Both the position numbers and the translations under genes were made by a program. Below are positions 25,651 through 33,333 of a stretch of DNA of 43,746 bases, piece after piece. The DNA comes from Acinetobacter sp. N54.MGS-139 (GTDB taxonomy: Bacteria > Pseudomonadota > Gammaproteobacteria > Burkholderiales > Burkholderiaceae_F): positions 1-43,746 of the forward strand of contig LARN01000014.1 of assembly GCA_000980495.1 (NCBI GenBank), read 5' to 3'. A model generated the notes under the pieces. It searched no databases, was not told where the DNA came from, and worked only from the letters and a program-made list of their open reading frames with translations. Each line of letters begins with the position of its first letter. Position 1 is the stretch's first letter.

Positions 25651-26028
25651 ATGCAGACACTAAGCCAGTTCTTTTCTCAGATTCCGGTTCTGTACAAAAC
25701 AGCTGCCCTGCTTCTCCTCTCAAACTGTTTCATGACGTTTGCGTGGTATGCACATCTCAAGAATCTCGGAAGCTCTCCTCTGTGGGTTGCGGTTATCTCC
25801 AGCTGGCTTATCGCGTTCTTCGAATACTGCATCATGGTTCCGGCCAACCGAATCGGTTTCTCCGGCCTTTCCTTAGGTCAGCTCAAAATCCTTCAGGAAG
25901 TCATCTCATTGGGCATTTTTGTTCCGTTTGCGTTCCTCTACATGAAGCAGCCCTTAAAGCTGGACTATCTATGGGCCTCTCTGTGCATGCTCGGAGCCGC
26001 CTACTTCATGTTCCGCGACAAACTCTAA
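25651..26028 (+). CDS. DUF486/DMT-family small membrane protein
   Basis: A 125-residue membrane protein with four hydrophobic segments, the whole length of the DUF486 family (a half-size member of the drug/metabolite transporter superfamily). The C-terminal half, QLKILQEVISLGIFVPFAFLY and LDYLWASLCMLGAAYFMF, is highly typical of this family. The function is not established; half-size DMT proteins work as dimers. ATG 25651 is chosen because the family begins there; upstream in-frame codons overlap the EamA gene. Its end overlaps the tail of the broken LysR gene by four bases on the opposite strand. Confidence 0.87.
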   Translation: MQTLSQFFSQIPVLYKTAALLLLSNCFMTFAWYAHLKNLGSSPLWVAVISSWLIAFFEYCIMVPANRIGFSGLSLGQLKILQEVISLGIFVPFAFLYMKQPLKLDYLWASLCMLGAAYFMFRDKL

Positions 26029-27007
26029 TCTGCTTTCGGCAAAACAACTGAATCCAGTGGAATCGCAAAATATCGATACCAAAACATCCAGCTGTCCACC
26101 GTGTGCTTCTTGAAGTTCTCAACGATCAGGTTTGCCATTTCAGAAACTAACGGCGAATGATCCGATTCTCTTCGGCAGACGCAGATCTCCCAAGGCCGAC
26201 GGTGCCAGCTGGGAAGCACCGGAACAATATCGCCTCGCATCAGCTCATCAGCGACGAAAGAAGGCACCAAATCTACCGATATGCCTTCTCCGGCAATCAA
26301 GTGCGTGCGGCAGGAATATGCATCTTCAAAATGCACCTTGTCATCAGATTCGATTTCAAAAGAGGCGTCTCGATTCTCTAAACGCCGACTAAAAGATCGA
26401 TTGGAAGTGTATCTCAGCAGGAGCGTATGGTTCCGAAGTTCTTCGACGCTTTGCGGAGATCCGTGCCGACGGAGGTAGCCGCGTGAAGCCATGAGAAACG
26501 TAACGTTGTGTCCGCTGGAATCCATGTGATACCTTCTTTTGCAGGCCGATATCCGAAATAAGCCACATCTGCCGCGCCATTTAATAAACCTTCTTCTCCG
26601 GCGTCGATCAGCACTTCAACACGCAGCCCTGGATGCTTTCTTTCAAAGTTTGAAAACGCATTCAAGTAAGCGCTTCGGTCAATGTTCGCCGGAAGACTGA
26701 CTTTCAAAATCCGCTTCGGCTTAATCGTGTCTTGATGCTTGATAGAGTCGACAGTTTTCAGCAGACGCTGGTATTGGCGAGCTATGCGATCGGCCTCGGA
26801 AAAGAGCTCCAGCTACTTCGTGACAATCTGAGCGGGCTTTCGTTTGCGGTCCAGAAGTTCGATTCCCAGCTCTTTCTCTAACGAAGAAACCAAACGGGAT
26901 GCCGCAGGAAGGTCCATATCTAAACGTTCTGCAGCTTGAGCCAGGCCTTTGGTTCTGCCTAATTCCGAGAGGAGGTTCCAGGTTTCGATTTTGAGAGACG
27001 GACGCAT
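26025..27007 (-). pseudogene. LysR-family regulator, disrupted by a stop and a frameshift
   Basis: Pieces of one LysR protein follow in order on the minus strand. The helix-turn-helix (LLSELGRTKGLAQAAERL, then PAASRLVSSLEKELG) runs from ATG 27007 to an in-frame TAG at 26813-26815. The same frame continues (LFSEADRIARQYQRLLK, then the effector domain LKVSLPANIDRSAYL) to about 26522, where the reading frame must shift to go on as DSSGHNVTFLMASRGYLRRHG and finish at 26025. One missing G in TGG(G)AT would explain the shift. With two lesions it is most likely a true pseudogene. It is divergent from the EamA gene at 27091 and was probably that gene's regulator. Confidence 0.88.
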
Positions 27008-27016
27008 GATTACAAC

Positions 27017-27046
27017 TTGTGAATTTCACAACTTAATCGGTATGTT
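27017..27046 (+). promoter_or_regulatory. LysR-type operator overlapping the candidate EamA promoter
   Basis: TTGTGA-ATT-TCACAA (27017-27031) is a perfect 15-base palindrome that contains a T-N11-A box, the usual LysR target. Its left arm doubles as a -35 hexamer, with TATGTT 18 bases further (27041-27046) as -10 for the EamA gene. It lies 10 bases from the start of the broken LysR gene, the normal position for autoregulation. Confidence 0.55.
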
Positions 27047-27090
27047 CGCCATTATCCGCTTATTCTCAAAACCTAAGCGAGGACTTGGTT

Positions 27091-27984
27091 ATGCAAAAGA
27101 AAACCGAAGGAATTTGTTTTGCAATCAGCGCAGGAATTTGCTGGGGTTCGATGGGTGTCGCAGCGCAAGTGCTGATGGAAGATTCCGGCTTTACAGTAGG
27201 CGATCTGGTCGCAGGCCGGCTTCTGGGTGCCGGAGTGCTGCTGCTCATGTTCGAGCATTTCTTCATGCGCCGATCACTTCTGAAGTATTTTTCTCAACCC
27301 GGCGTAGCAAAAGACATTCCGCTCTACGGAGTGCTCGTCCTGCTCACCCAACTGACGTTTTTCTTAGCGATTCAGTGCAGCAACGCAGGCACCGCCGCCA
27401 TCCTCGCGGCCACTATTCCGGTATTCACGACGATCTGGGATATCTTTGTAAAGCATCGCGCACCTCAGATTCGTGAAATGGCGTGCACGGCGCTGGCAAT
27501 CATAGCGGTTGTATTGATTACCACCAAAGGAGATTTTGATTCCGTTTCACTCTCTCTGACGGGTGTCCTTTGGGGCCTTGCATCCTCGGTTGCCGGCGCC
27601 GCCAGCAATATCCAACCGAATGCCGTTCTTAAGAAAATTCCCGTTACCGTCGTTGTCGGCGGCGGCATGACGGTCGGAGGCATAGTGATGAGCATCTTTT
27701 TTCCGCCGTGGGCGATTGAAGCCAATTGGACGACGCAGTCGGCGCTTTTCTACACCTATATCGTTGTGGTCGGAACCTTGGTTTCTTTCCTGCTCTATGT
27801 TTCAAGTCTCAAGATGATCTCAGCGACTTCGGCAAGCCTCTTGAGCTGCTTTGAGCCGATCACCGCCGTCGTTCTCTCCGTCGTTCTGCTCGGTGCTCCG
27901 CTCACGCCGGCTGAAGGTGTCGGCGGTGTTCTAGTTTTCGCAGCCGTTTGGCTTCTGGCCTCCCGCAAGAAAGCGCAGGCATAA
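27091..27984 (+). CDS. EamA/DMT-family exporter, second copy
   Basis: A 297-residue ten-segment inner-membrane carrier with two EamA repeats (AISAGICWGSMGVAAQVLM; CSNAGTAAILAATIPVF; LLSCFEPITAVVLSVVLLG). Export of an amino acid or similar metabolite is likely from the family. GAGGA lies 7 bases before ATG 27091; the in-frame TTG at 27085 has no such site. It is divergent from the LysR pseudogene and has a palindromic operator at its promoter, so its former control is probably lost. Confidence 0.88.
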   Translation: MQKKTEGICFAISAGICWGSMGVAAQVLMEDSGFTVGDLVAGRLLGAGVLLLMFEHFFMRRSLLKYFSQPGVAKDIPLYGVLVLLTQLTFFLAIQCSNAGTAAILAATIPVFTTIWDIFVKHRAPQIREMACTALAIIAVVLITTKGDFDSVSLSLTGVLWGLASSVAGAASNIQPNAVLKKIPVTVVVGGGMTVGGIVMSIFFPPWAIEANWTTQSALFYTYIVVVGTLVSFLLYVSSLKMISATSASLLSCFEPITAVVLSVVLLGAPLTPAEGVGGVLVFAAVWLLASRKKAQA

Positions 27985-28018
27985 AAATAGCTCGGCATCT
28001 TTTTCGAGACCGAGCTAT
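27982..28018 (-). terminator. Terminator of the amino-acid ABC operon (shared with EamA)
   Basis: ATAGCTCGG (27987-27995) pairs with CCGAGCTAT (28010-28018). Read leftward it is followed by TTTTTAT, so it ends the ABC operon, and it may also slow rightward transcription from EamA. Confidence 0.8.
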
Positions 28019-28036
28019 CAAAGAACTAATTGCGAA

Positions 28037-28810
28037 CTATTTCTTTTCTTCCGCGTTCGGAAGAACGCGCTTCAGGAAGGTACGTGTTCTTTCTTCCTTC
28101 GGATGCAGAAGAACATCTTCCGGTTTGCCCTGTTCAACAATCACTCCGCCGTCCATGAAGATCACGCGGTCGGCCACTTCGCGGGCAAAGCCCATTTCAT
28201 GCGTAACCACGACCATCGTCATACCGGACTTCGCCAGATCGGTCATCACCTTCAGCACTTCACCCACGAGTTCCGGGTCAAGCGCAGAAGTCGGTTCGTC
28301 AAACAGAAGAGCCTTCGGTTCCATTGCTAGGCCACGGGCGATCGCCACACGCTGCTGCTGGCCACCGGAAAGGCTTGCAGGATAAGCATTGGCTTTTTCT
28401 GCCAAACCGACGCGCTTAAGCATTTCCATAGCTTTTTTCTCAGCCTCGGCTTTATTGACACCGGACACGAGTTTCGGCGCCAAAGCAACGTTCTCAAGAA
28501 CGGTTTTATGCGGCCAGAGATTAAAACGCTGGAAAACCATTCCGAGGTGCTCTCTGACTTTGTTGATATCGGTCTTCGGAGAAGTGATATCAACGTCATT
28601 GACGTAAATCTTGCCGCTGGTGGTTTCTTCCAACGCATTGATGCAGCGAAGCATCGTGGACTTGCCGGAGCCCGACGGCCCTAAAACCACGACTTTTTCT
28701 CCGGGCATCACTTCGAGGTTAATGCCGCGAAGAACTTGGTTATCTCCGAAATACTTGTGCAGATCTTCGATACGGATAACCGGTTTCTGTTCGGTCTTGT
28801 TGTCGCTCAT
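28037..28810 (-). CDS. Polar amino-acid ABC transporter ATP-binding protein (GlnQ type)
   Basis: The 257-residue ATPase drives an amino-acid importer. Walker A is GPSGSGKST (about residues 39-47), the ABC signature [17 protein letters not shown], Walker [15 protein letters not shown] and the switch histidine [10 protein letters not shown]. These are typical of the GlnQ/HisP/ArtP (PAAT) family. It overlaps the permease gene by four bases (ATGA) and ends the leftward operon binding protein-permease-ATPase. Confidence 0.95.
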   Translation of the reverse strand: MSDNKTEQKPVIRIEDLHKYFGDNQVLRGINLEVMPGEKVVVLGPSGSGKSTMLRCINALEETTSGKIYVNDVDITSPKTDINKVREHLGMVFQRFNLWPHKTVLENVALAPKLVSGVNKAEAEKKAMEMLKRVGLAEKANAYPASLSGGQQQRVAIARGLAMEPKALLFDEPTSALDPELVGEVLKVMTDLAKSGMTMVVVTHEMGFAREVADRVIFMDGGVIVEQGKPEDVLLHPKEERTRTFLKRVLPNAEEKK

Positions 28811-29559
28811 CTGTTGTCGTCTCCTTTACCCAAGCGTTGTTCCATCTTCTTCACGAGATAAGCCAGACCTAAAGTCATGACCCAGTACATCAGAGAAATC
28901 GTAATGTACGGTTCCCAGTAGCGAGCTGTAGCTCCGGCCACAGTACGTGCGGCGTAGGCCAGTTCAGCCAGGCCGATCGCAGAAACAAGAGAAGAGTCTT
29001 TCAAAATCGCAATCGCATTATTGCCCAACGGCGGAAGCATACGGCGGAAAGCCTGCGGCAGGATGATGTGGAACATTGCCTGCCAGTAAGTCATACCGAC
29101 AGAGCGGGCAGCTTCCATCTGTCCTTTATCCAAAGACTGGATACCGGCACGGAAAACCTCTGAAAGGTAAGCACCGGCATTCAACGTAATGGCCACGATA
29201 CCGGCAAGCATCGCACCGTAAGTAGAACGAATCTCACGGGCAAGGTCACCGGAAATTAAGAGGCCTTCGGTCGGATGAATGAAGAACGGAAGGATCGCGA
29301 ACTGCATCAGCAGAATCTGAACGAAAAGAGGCGTTCCGCGAAAGAAGCTCACGTAAACCGTCACCGGCCAGCGCACACAATATTTAAGAATCTGTTTCCA
29401 AGGGGAATGTCTTGCATCGGCCAGTCGAGCCATGCCTAAAGCCATACCCAAAATCACACCCAAGGTGACGCAAATCACCGTAATTTGGATGGTCATCTTG
29501 GCGCCTTCTAAGAAGAGAGGCCAATATTCTGTAATTACTTCGTACCGAAATCCGCCCAC
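28807..29559 (-). CDS. Polar amino-acid ABC transporter permease
   Basis: A 250-residue inner-membrane permease of the HisM/GlnP type, with about five segments. The EAA loop that contacts the ATPase is [32 protein letters not shown], and the early part [17 protein letters not shown] is the family's R-G-T-P region. The start is a GTG with AAGGAG five bases upstream. Only one permease gene is present, so the pore is probably a homodimer. Confidence 0.95.
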   Translation of the reverse strand: MGGFRYEVITEYWPLFLEGAKMTIQITVICVTLGVILGMALGMARLADARHSPWKQILKYCVRWPVTVYVSFFRGTPLFVQILLMQFAILPFFIHPTEGLLISGDLAREIRSTYGAMLAGIVAITLNAGAYLSEVFRAGIQSLDKGQMEAARSVGMTYWQAMFHIILPQAFRRMLPPLGNNAIAILKDSSLVSAIGLAELAYAARTVAGATARYWEPYITISLMYWVMTLGLAYLVKKMEQRLGKGDDNR

Positions 29560-29593
29560 GTTCGCTCCTTGGTATTAAAAATTCCCGAGATTT

Positions 29594-29630
29594 TATTTAA
29601 AAATTACCCGACCATGTAGATCGGGCAATT
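29594..29630 (-). terminator. Attenuating hairpin between binding-protein and permease genes
   Basis: Read leftward, AATTGCCCGA and TCGGGTAATT form a 10-bp stem (one G-T pair) followed by an A/U-rich tail (TTTAAATAAAATC). A partial terminator after the binding-protein gene would give the usual excess of binding protein over membrane parts. Confidence 0.6.
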
Positions 29631-29647
29631 TCATTGGTTAGTTCCTG

Positions 29648-30415
29648 TTACTGAGGAAGCTTCGGTGCATCAGTACCGAACCACTTGCGATAAATCTTGT
29701 TGTATTCACCGCTGGCAACAACCTTATCGAGACCGGCGTTGATTTTATCGATCAGCTTCTGATTGCCTTTCTTAACAGCAATACCGAAATACTGTTCTTC
29801 GAAGGCCGGATCACGGGTCATGTTGAAGTGCTTGTCGGGATTGTTGCGAGCGTAGAAAGCCAGAACACCGATATCACCGATTGCAGCGACGACACCGCCC
29901 TGATTCAGTTCTTCCAGAGCAAGCGGAGTGTTGTCAAAACGACGAATTCTTGTAGAGGCTTTGCCGAATGCCTTGGAAGCGGCAACGTCACCGGCAGAAC
30001 CGCTCACAACAGCTACGCTGCCTTTGGAGAGGTCGGAAAGCTTGTTAATCTTGACGGACTTATCGGTCAGGATCAGCTGATGAGCCAGGAAGTAGGGCTT
30101 GGAGAAATCGACAACCTGTTTGCGCTTGTCGGTAATCGTAATGCCGGACATGATGATGTCGCGGTCACCTTTATCGACAGTCGCGAAAATGCCTTCCCAC
30201 GGTGTGTTAATGAACTTAACGTCAAAACCTTCGGCCTTTGCGATGGCACGCATCAAATCAACGTCGAAACCGACAAGCTCTTTCTGCGGCGTTTCATATT
30301 CGAAGGGACGATAAGTCGCACCTGTTCCGACGACATACTCTTCAGCATTAATACCGGCGGAAGCAGTCAATGCGATTGCAGCGCATGCTGTCCAAAGCAG
30401 CTTTTTCATCAACAT
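29648..30415 (-). CDS. Periplasmic amino-acid binding protein (GlnH/ArtJ type)
   Basis: The substrate-binding protein of the importer: 255 residues with a Sec signal (KKLLWTACAAIALTASAGINA, with cleavage after about residue 24) and a class 3 solute-binding fold. Typical elements are FEYETPQKELVGFDVDL, DIIMSGITITDKRKQVVDFSKPYF, the hinge region GSVAVVSGSAGDVAA, and FGIAVKKGNQKLIDKIN. The exact amino acid cannot be told; the acidic and aromatic residues fit polar amino acids such as Gln or Arg. GGAG lies before the ATG at 30415. It is the first gene of the operon. Confidence 0.94.
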   Translation of the reverse strand: MLMKKLLWTACAAIALTASAGINAEEYVVGTGATYRPFEYETPQKELVGFDVDLMRAIAKAEGFDVKFINTPWEGIFATVDKGDRDIIMSGITITDKRKQVVDFSKPYFLAHQLILTDKSVKINKLSDLSKGSVAVVSGSAGDVAASKAFGKASTRIRRFDNTPLALEELNQGGVVAAIGDIGVLAFYARNNPDKHFNMTRDPAFEEQYFGIAVKKGNQKLIDKINAGLDKVVASGEYNKIYRKWFGTDAPKLPQ

Positions 30416-30674
30416 TTAATAGACTCCAATAGAAGAATTCGTCACCGCGTATACGTCGCGGCCATTCTGATCATCATGCCACAGTCAAACCCACATTGGG
30501 CAGCTTTTCAGCAGGAATAACGCAAACCCCTAGGTAAATCCATTAGACAGAAATCTGCGAGGGAGTCTCGGCAAGATCTTCAGACAAAAAATACGCTCAG
30601 CGGCTGCGGCACACCAAACCTCGTAGTCGCGTCTCCGGTTCGAGGAAGGAAAAATTAACGCTTAGGCCGTGTGA

Positions 30675-31007
30675 TTACTTGCGGTCAGCAAGCTTTTTAA
30701 AGATCAACGGCATTGCTGCTTCATCAAGCGGGTTCATGTCGACTAGGTCAAGTTTTTCAACCATGCTCAGTGTTGAAGTCTTGTACGTCAGGAAATGAGG
30801 CGTCTGCAAATGCGCGTGGTACGCTGCTTCATCCGCGTAAATTTCTAAAATTCGGATTTGGCCCGGGTTTCGCTTATCCTGCATCGGAAAAATCGCGATA
30901 ACGCCAGGTTCATTGGCCACAGAATCTGCGCCGATCGTCCGCGCGCGTTCAAGATACTCATCGAGATTCGCAGGGTCCACTTGAATTTCAGCAATTCGAA
31001 CAATCAT
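30675..31007 (-). CDS. Antibiotic biosynthesis monooxygenase (ABM) domain protein
   Basis: A 110-residue protein of the dimeric ferredoxin-like ABM fold (MIVRIAEIQVDPANLDEYLERA; PGVIAIFPMQDKRNPGQIRILEIY; AAYHAHLQTPHFLTYK). Proteins of this type include quinol monooxygenases (YgiN) and LsrG-like isomerases; His and Tyr positions in the HAHLQTPHF stretch are those commonly conserved. The substrate is unknown. AAGGA lies 6 bases before ATG 31007; a longer frame upstream runs into the panC terminator and is not credible. It is single, between the ABC operon and panC. Confidence 0.87.
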   Translation of the reverse strand: MIVRIAEIQVDPANLDEYLERARTIGADSVANEPGVIAIFPMQDKRNPGQIRILEIYADEAAYHAHLQTPHFLTYKTSTLSMVEKLDLVDMNPLDEAAMPLIFKKLADRK

Positions 31008-31049
31008 CGATTTTCCTTTTCTGTCTCTCAGCAGAAGAGAGGCGGATAC

Positions 31050-31074
31050 AAAAATCCGGTCTAACCGACCGGAT
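31050..31074 (-). terminator. Terminator of the pan/pcnB/hda operon
   Basis: Read leftward, ATCCGGTC and GACCGGAT form an 8-bp stem with a 5-base loop, followed by TTTTTG. It ends the long leftward operon behind panC. Confidence 0.87.
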
Positions 31075-31089
31075 AAAAAACTTATCTTC

Positions 31090-31122
31090 GTTCTCAAGCC
31101 GCTCTTCCGGGCACTTGAGAAC
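31090..31122. repeat. Inverted repeat downstream of panC
   Basis: GTTCTCAAG and CTTGAGAAC are perfect complements 15 bases apart, lying between the panC stop and the panC terminator. The same GTTCTCAAG, with a partly matching partner GAGAAC, occurs upstream of moeB near 24571-24598. It may protect the 3' end of the panC message. Confidence 0.5.
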
Positions 31123-31136
31123 TCGTACTTAGATTT

Positions 31137-31985
31137 TTAGAACACTTCGACGTTATCGATCAAACGTGTGGTGCCGATTTTTGCGGCTGCTAAAACGACT
31201 AACGGCGTTCTTTTAACCAGATCGTCTTTTGTCGGTGCGAGCAGATCGCTTCTGCGAACCACGGCGACATAATCAGGAATCCAGCCGTGACCGTCGAGCA
31301 TCTTCATTGCTCTTTCTTCCAACACGTCCGGATCTGCCGTCTCGGCTTCCAGCGCATCTTTAACGCCTTTGACTGTCTTGTAGAGCAATGTAGCGTCTTC
31401 AAGTTCCTGTGCGCTCAAGTAACGATTGCGGGAAGAGAGCGCCAGTCCGGTTTCCTGATTGCGCTGCAGTTCTGCCGGAACAATGCGGATCGGCATGCCG
31501 AACTGGCTGACCATTTCCTTGATGATCGTCAGCTGCTGGTAGTCTTTTTTACCGAAAACTGCGACGTCCGGTCGCACAATGCAGAAAAGCTTCATAACAA
31601 CCGTGCAGACGCCTTCAAAAAATCCCGGACGATAAAATCCTTCGAGAATATCAGCCAAGGCAGGATCGGGCTTCACGCGGAAAGTCTGAGGCTGCGGATA
31701 CATGTCTTTTTCGCTCGGCGCAAAGACATAATCAACGACACCCTGCTCTTCAAGCTTTCTGCAGTCCTCTTCCAAAGTTCTGGGATACTGGTCGAAGTCC
31801 TCGTTCGGGCCGAACTGAAGACGATTGACAAAAATCGACGCAACCACCGTGTCGCCGTACTTGCCGGCTTCCTGCATAAGATGCAGATGACCTTCATGAA
31901 GATTGCCCATGGTCGGAACCAAAGCAATATTCTTCTTTCCTTTGAGCTCTTCCTGAAGAGCCTCGATTGTGTGAACAACTTTCAT
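31137..31985 (-). CDS. panC: Pantothenate synthetase
   Basis: PanC joins pantoate and beta-alanine with ATP to make pantothenate, the coenzyme A precursor. The 282-residue protein has the nucleotidyl-transferase motif VPTMGNLHEGHLHLM (HIGH-like HEGH), FVNRLQFGPNEDFDQYPR, a KKDYQQL stretch and the KMSKS-like ALSSRNRYLS. I use ATG 31985, after the panB stop by 12 bases; the TTG at 31994 would add two lysines. There is no clear Shine-Dalgarno sequence, so coupling to panB is likely. Confidence 0.95.
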   Translation of the reverse strand: MKVVHTIEALQEELKGKKNIALVPTMGNLHEGHLHLMQEAGKYGDTVVASIFVNRLQFGPNEDFDQYPRTLEEDCRKLEEQGVVDYVFAPSEKDMYPQPQTFRVKPDPALADILEGFYRPGFFEGVCTVVMKLFCIVRPDVAVFGKKDYQQLTIIKEMVSQFGMPIRIVPAELQRNQETGLALSSRNRYLSAQELEDATLLYKTVKGVKDALEAETADPDVLEERAMKMLDGHGWIPDYVAVVRRSDLLAPTKDDLVKRTPLVVLAAAKIGTTRLIDNVEVF

Positions 31986-31997
31986 TTTTTTCAAAAA

Positions 31998-32810
31998 TCA
32001 GAAGGAGTGCTCAGGCGCCGGAAATTCGCGGTTTTTAACGGCATTCACGTAATTAGCCACCGCTTCTTTGATGCTTGCGGCTCCCTCCATAAAGTTTTTA
32101 GTAAATCTCGGTTTACGGCCGGGAAAGATTCCCAGCAGATCCTGTAATACTAAAACCTGACCGGAGCAATTTAGGCCTCCGCCGATACCGATTGTCGGAA
32201 TGCTCAAAGCTTCCGTCACTCGTTTGGCAACGTCTGCCGGAACCATTTCCAGAACGATCATGGATGCGCCGGCCTCCTGCAGAGCCAGAGTGTCGGCCAT
32301 GAGCTTTTCTTCTCCGGACTTAGTCTTGCCTTGGACGAAGTAGCCGCCGATAGCGTTAACGGATTGAGGTGTAAATCCGACGTGACCGCAAACGGGAATG
32401 CCCATCGCTGTTAAGCGGCGAGCCAGCGGGCAAACTTCTGTGCCGCCTTCGAATTTAACCATGTGGGCGCCGGCCTGCATCAGTTTTACGGCATTAGCCA
32501 CAGCCTCGTCTTCATTGACAAGGTAGCTGCCGAAATTCATATCTGCTAAAACCAGGCCGTACTTATTGCCGCGAGCGACGCAGGCGGTGTGATAAACCAT
32601 GTCGTCAATGGTCACGGGAAGCGTTGTCTCACGTCCCTGCATCACCATGCCGAGAGAGTCTCCGATGAGTTTGATGTCTACACCGGCCTCATCTTCAACG
32701 GAAGAGAAAGTTGCGTCATAGCAGGTGAGCATCACGATCGGCTCTCCTGCCTCGTACATCTTCTTGATGGTGCTGAGTCTAACGGGCTTGCGTTCCGTTT
32801 TCTGATCCAT
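31998..32810 (-). CDS. panB: 3-methyl-2-oxobutanoate hydroxymethyltransferase
   Basis: PanB transfers a hydroxymethyl group from methylene-tetrahydrofolate to ketoisovalerate, the first step to pantoate. The 270 residues show MLTCYDATFSS, GDSLGMVMQG with a metal-binding Asp, VKFEGG, GHVGFTPQS and IGIGGG near the end. Its start lies inside folK: the two frames overlap by 32 bases. AGGAG stands 6 bases before the ATG and the N-terminus looks normal, so the overlap is probably real. Coupling a folate-pathway gene to a folate-using enzyme fits well. Confidence 0.95.
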   Translation of the reverse strand: MDQKTERKPVRLSTIKKMYEAGEPIVMLTCYDATFSSVEDEAGVDIKLIGDSLGMVMQGRETTLPVTIDDMVYHTACVARGNKYGLVLADMNFGSYLVNEDEAVANAVKLMQAGAHMVKFEGGTEVCPLARRLTAMGIPVCGHVGFTPQSVNAIGGYFVQGKTKSGEEKLMADTLALQEAGASMIVLEMVPADVAKRVTEALSIPTIGIGGGLNCSGQVLVLQDLLGIFPGRKPRFTKNFMEGAASIKEAVANYVNAVKNREFPAPEHSF

Positions 32811-33330
32811 TGCATTCTCCTAAATTGCCGAACCACTCCTCGGCAGATTTAAATCGGTTAATTCGCTGGTCAGCCGTAGAAGCCAAAAAGGCTTGAACCT
32901 GACCTTTTCCCGCAATATTAAACTGCGGTGCTATCTCTGCAAGAGGAACTAACACGAAGGCCCGCTCCGTCATGCGCGGATGCGGAAGGAGAACAAACGG
33001 ATCGTCGGAGCGCTGCTCTCCGACAGTAAGAAGGTCTAAATCAATCGTACGGGGCGCATTATGGACGCCCGCAGGACGCACACGTCCCAGGTCCGACTCA
33101 ATTGCTAAAAGTTGTGTCAGCAACATTCGCGGAGACAGTTCCGTCTTTATCTCCAGGACGGCATTGGTGTAGTCCGGACCGCTCGAATCAATGGGTTCTG
33201 TTTTATAAAGTGAGGAGACTTGAACGAAGCGGATACCCGGAATATCGGCAATTCGGAGAACTGCTTCCTTTAATGTAGATTCGGGCTCGCCGAGATTTGC
33301 GCCGAGCCCGATAAATGCCTGCAGCATCAT
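32779..33330 (-). CDS. folK: HPPK, 2-amino-4-hydroxy-6-hydroxymethyldihydropteridine diphosphokinase
   Basis: FolK pyrophosphorylates 6-hydroxymethyl-dihydropterin, in folate synthesis. The 183-residue protein carries IGLGANLGEPESTL, the central VRPAGVHNAPRTIDLDLL signature with two metal-binding Asp residues, and LPHPRMTERAFVLVPLAEI. About 25 C-terminal residues go beyond the usual end (160-165) and overlap panB. The start is four bases after pcnB, without a good ribosome site, so it is read by coupling. Confidence 0.95.
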   Translation of the reverse strand: MMLQAFIGLGANLGEPESTLKEAVLRIADIPGIRFVQVSSLYKTEPIDSSGPDYTNAVLEIKTELSPRMLLTQLLAIESDLGRVRPAGVHNAPRTIDLDLLTVGEQRSDDPFVLLPHPRMTERAFVLVPLAEIAPQFNIAGKGQVQAFLASTADQRINRFKSAEEWFGNLGECNGSENGTQAR

Positions 33331-33333
33331 GGC

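Noticed and set aside
26813..26815. Recoded UAG (readthrough) in the LysR gene
   Set aside because: A separate frameshift further down also breaks the gene, so decay is simpler.
31090..31122. Genome-wide repeat family based on GTTCTCAAG near 24571 and 31090
   Set aside because: Only two places share it and the second arm differs, so it is kept only as a local hairpin.
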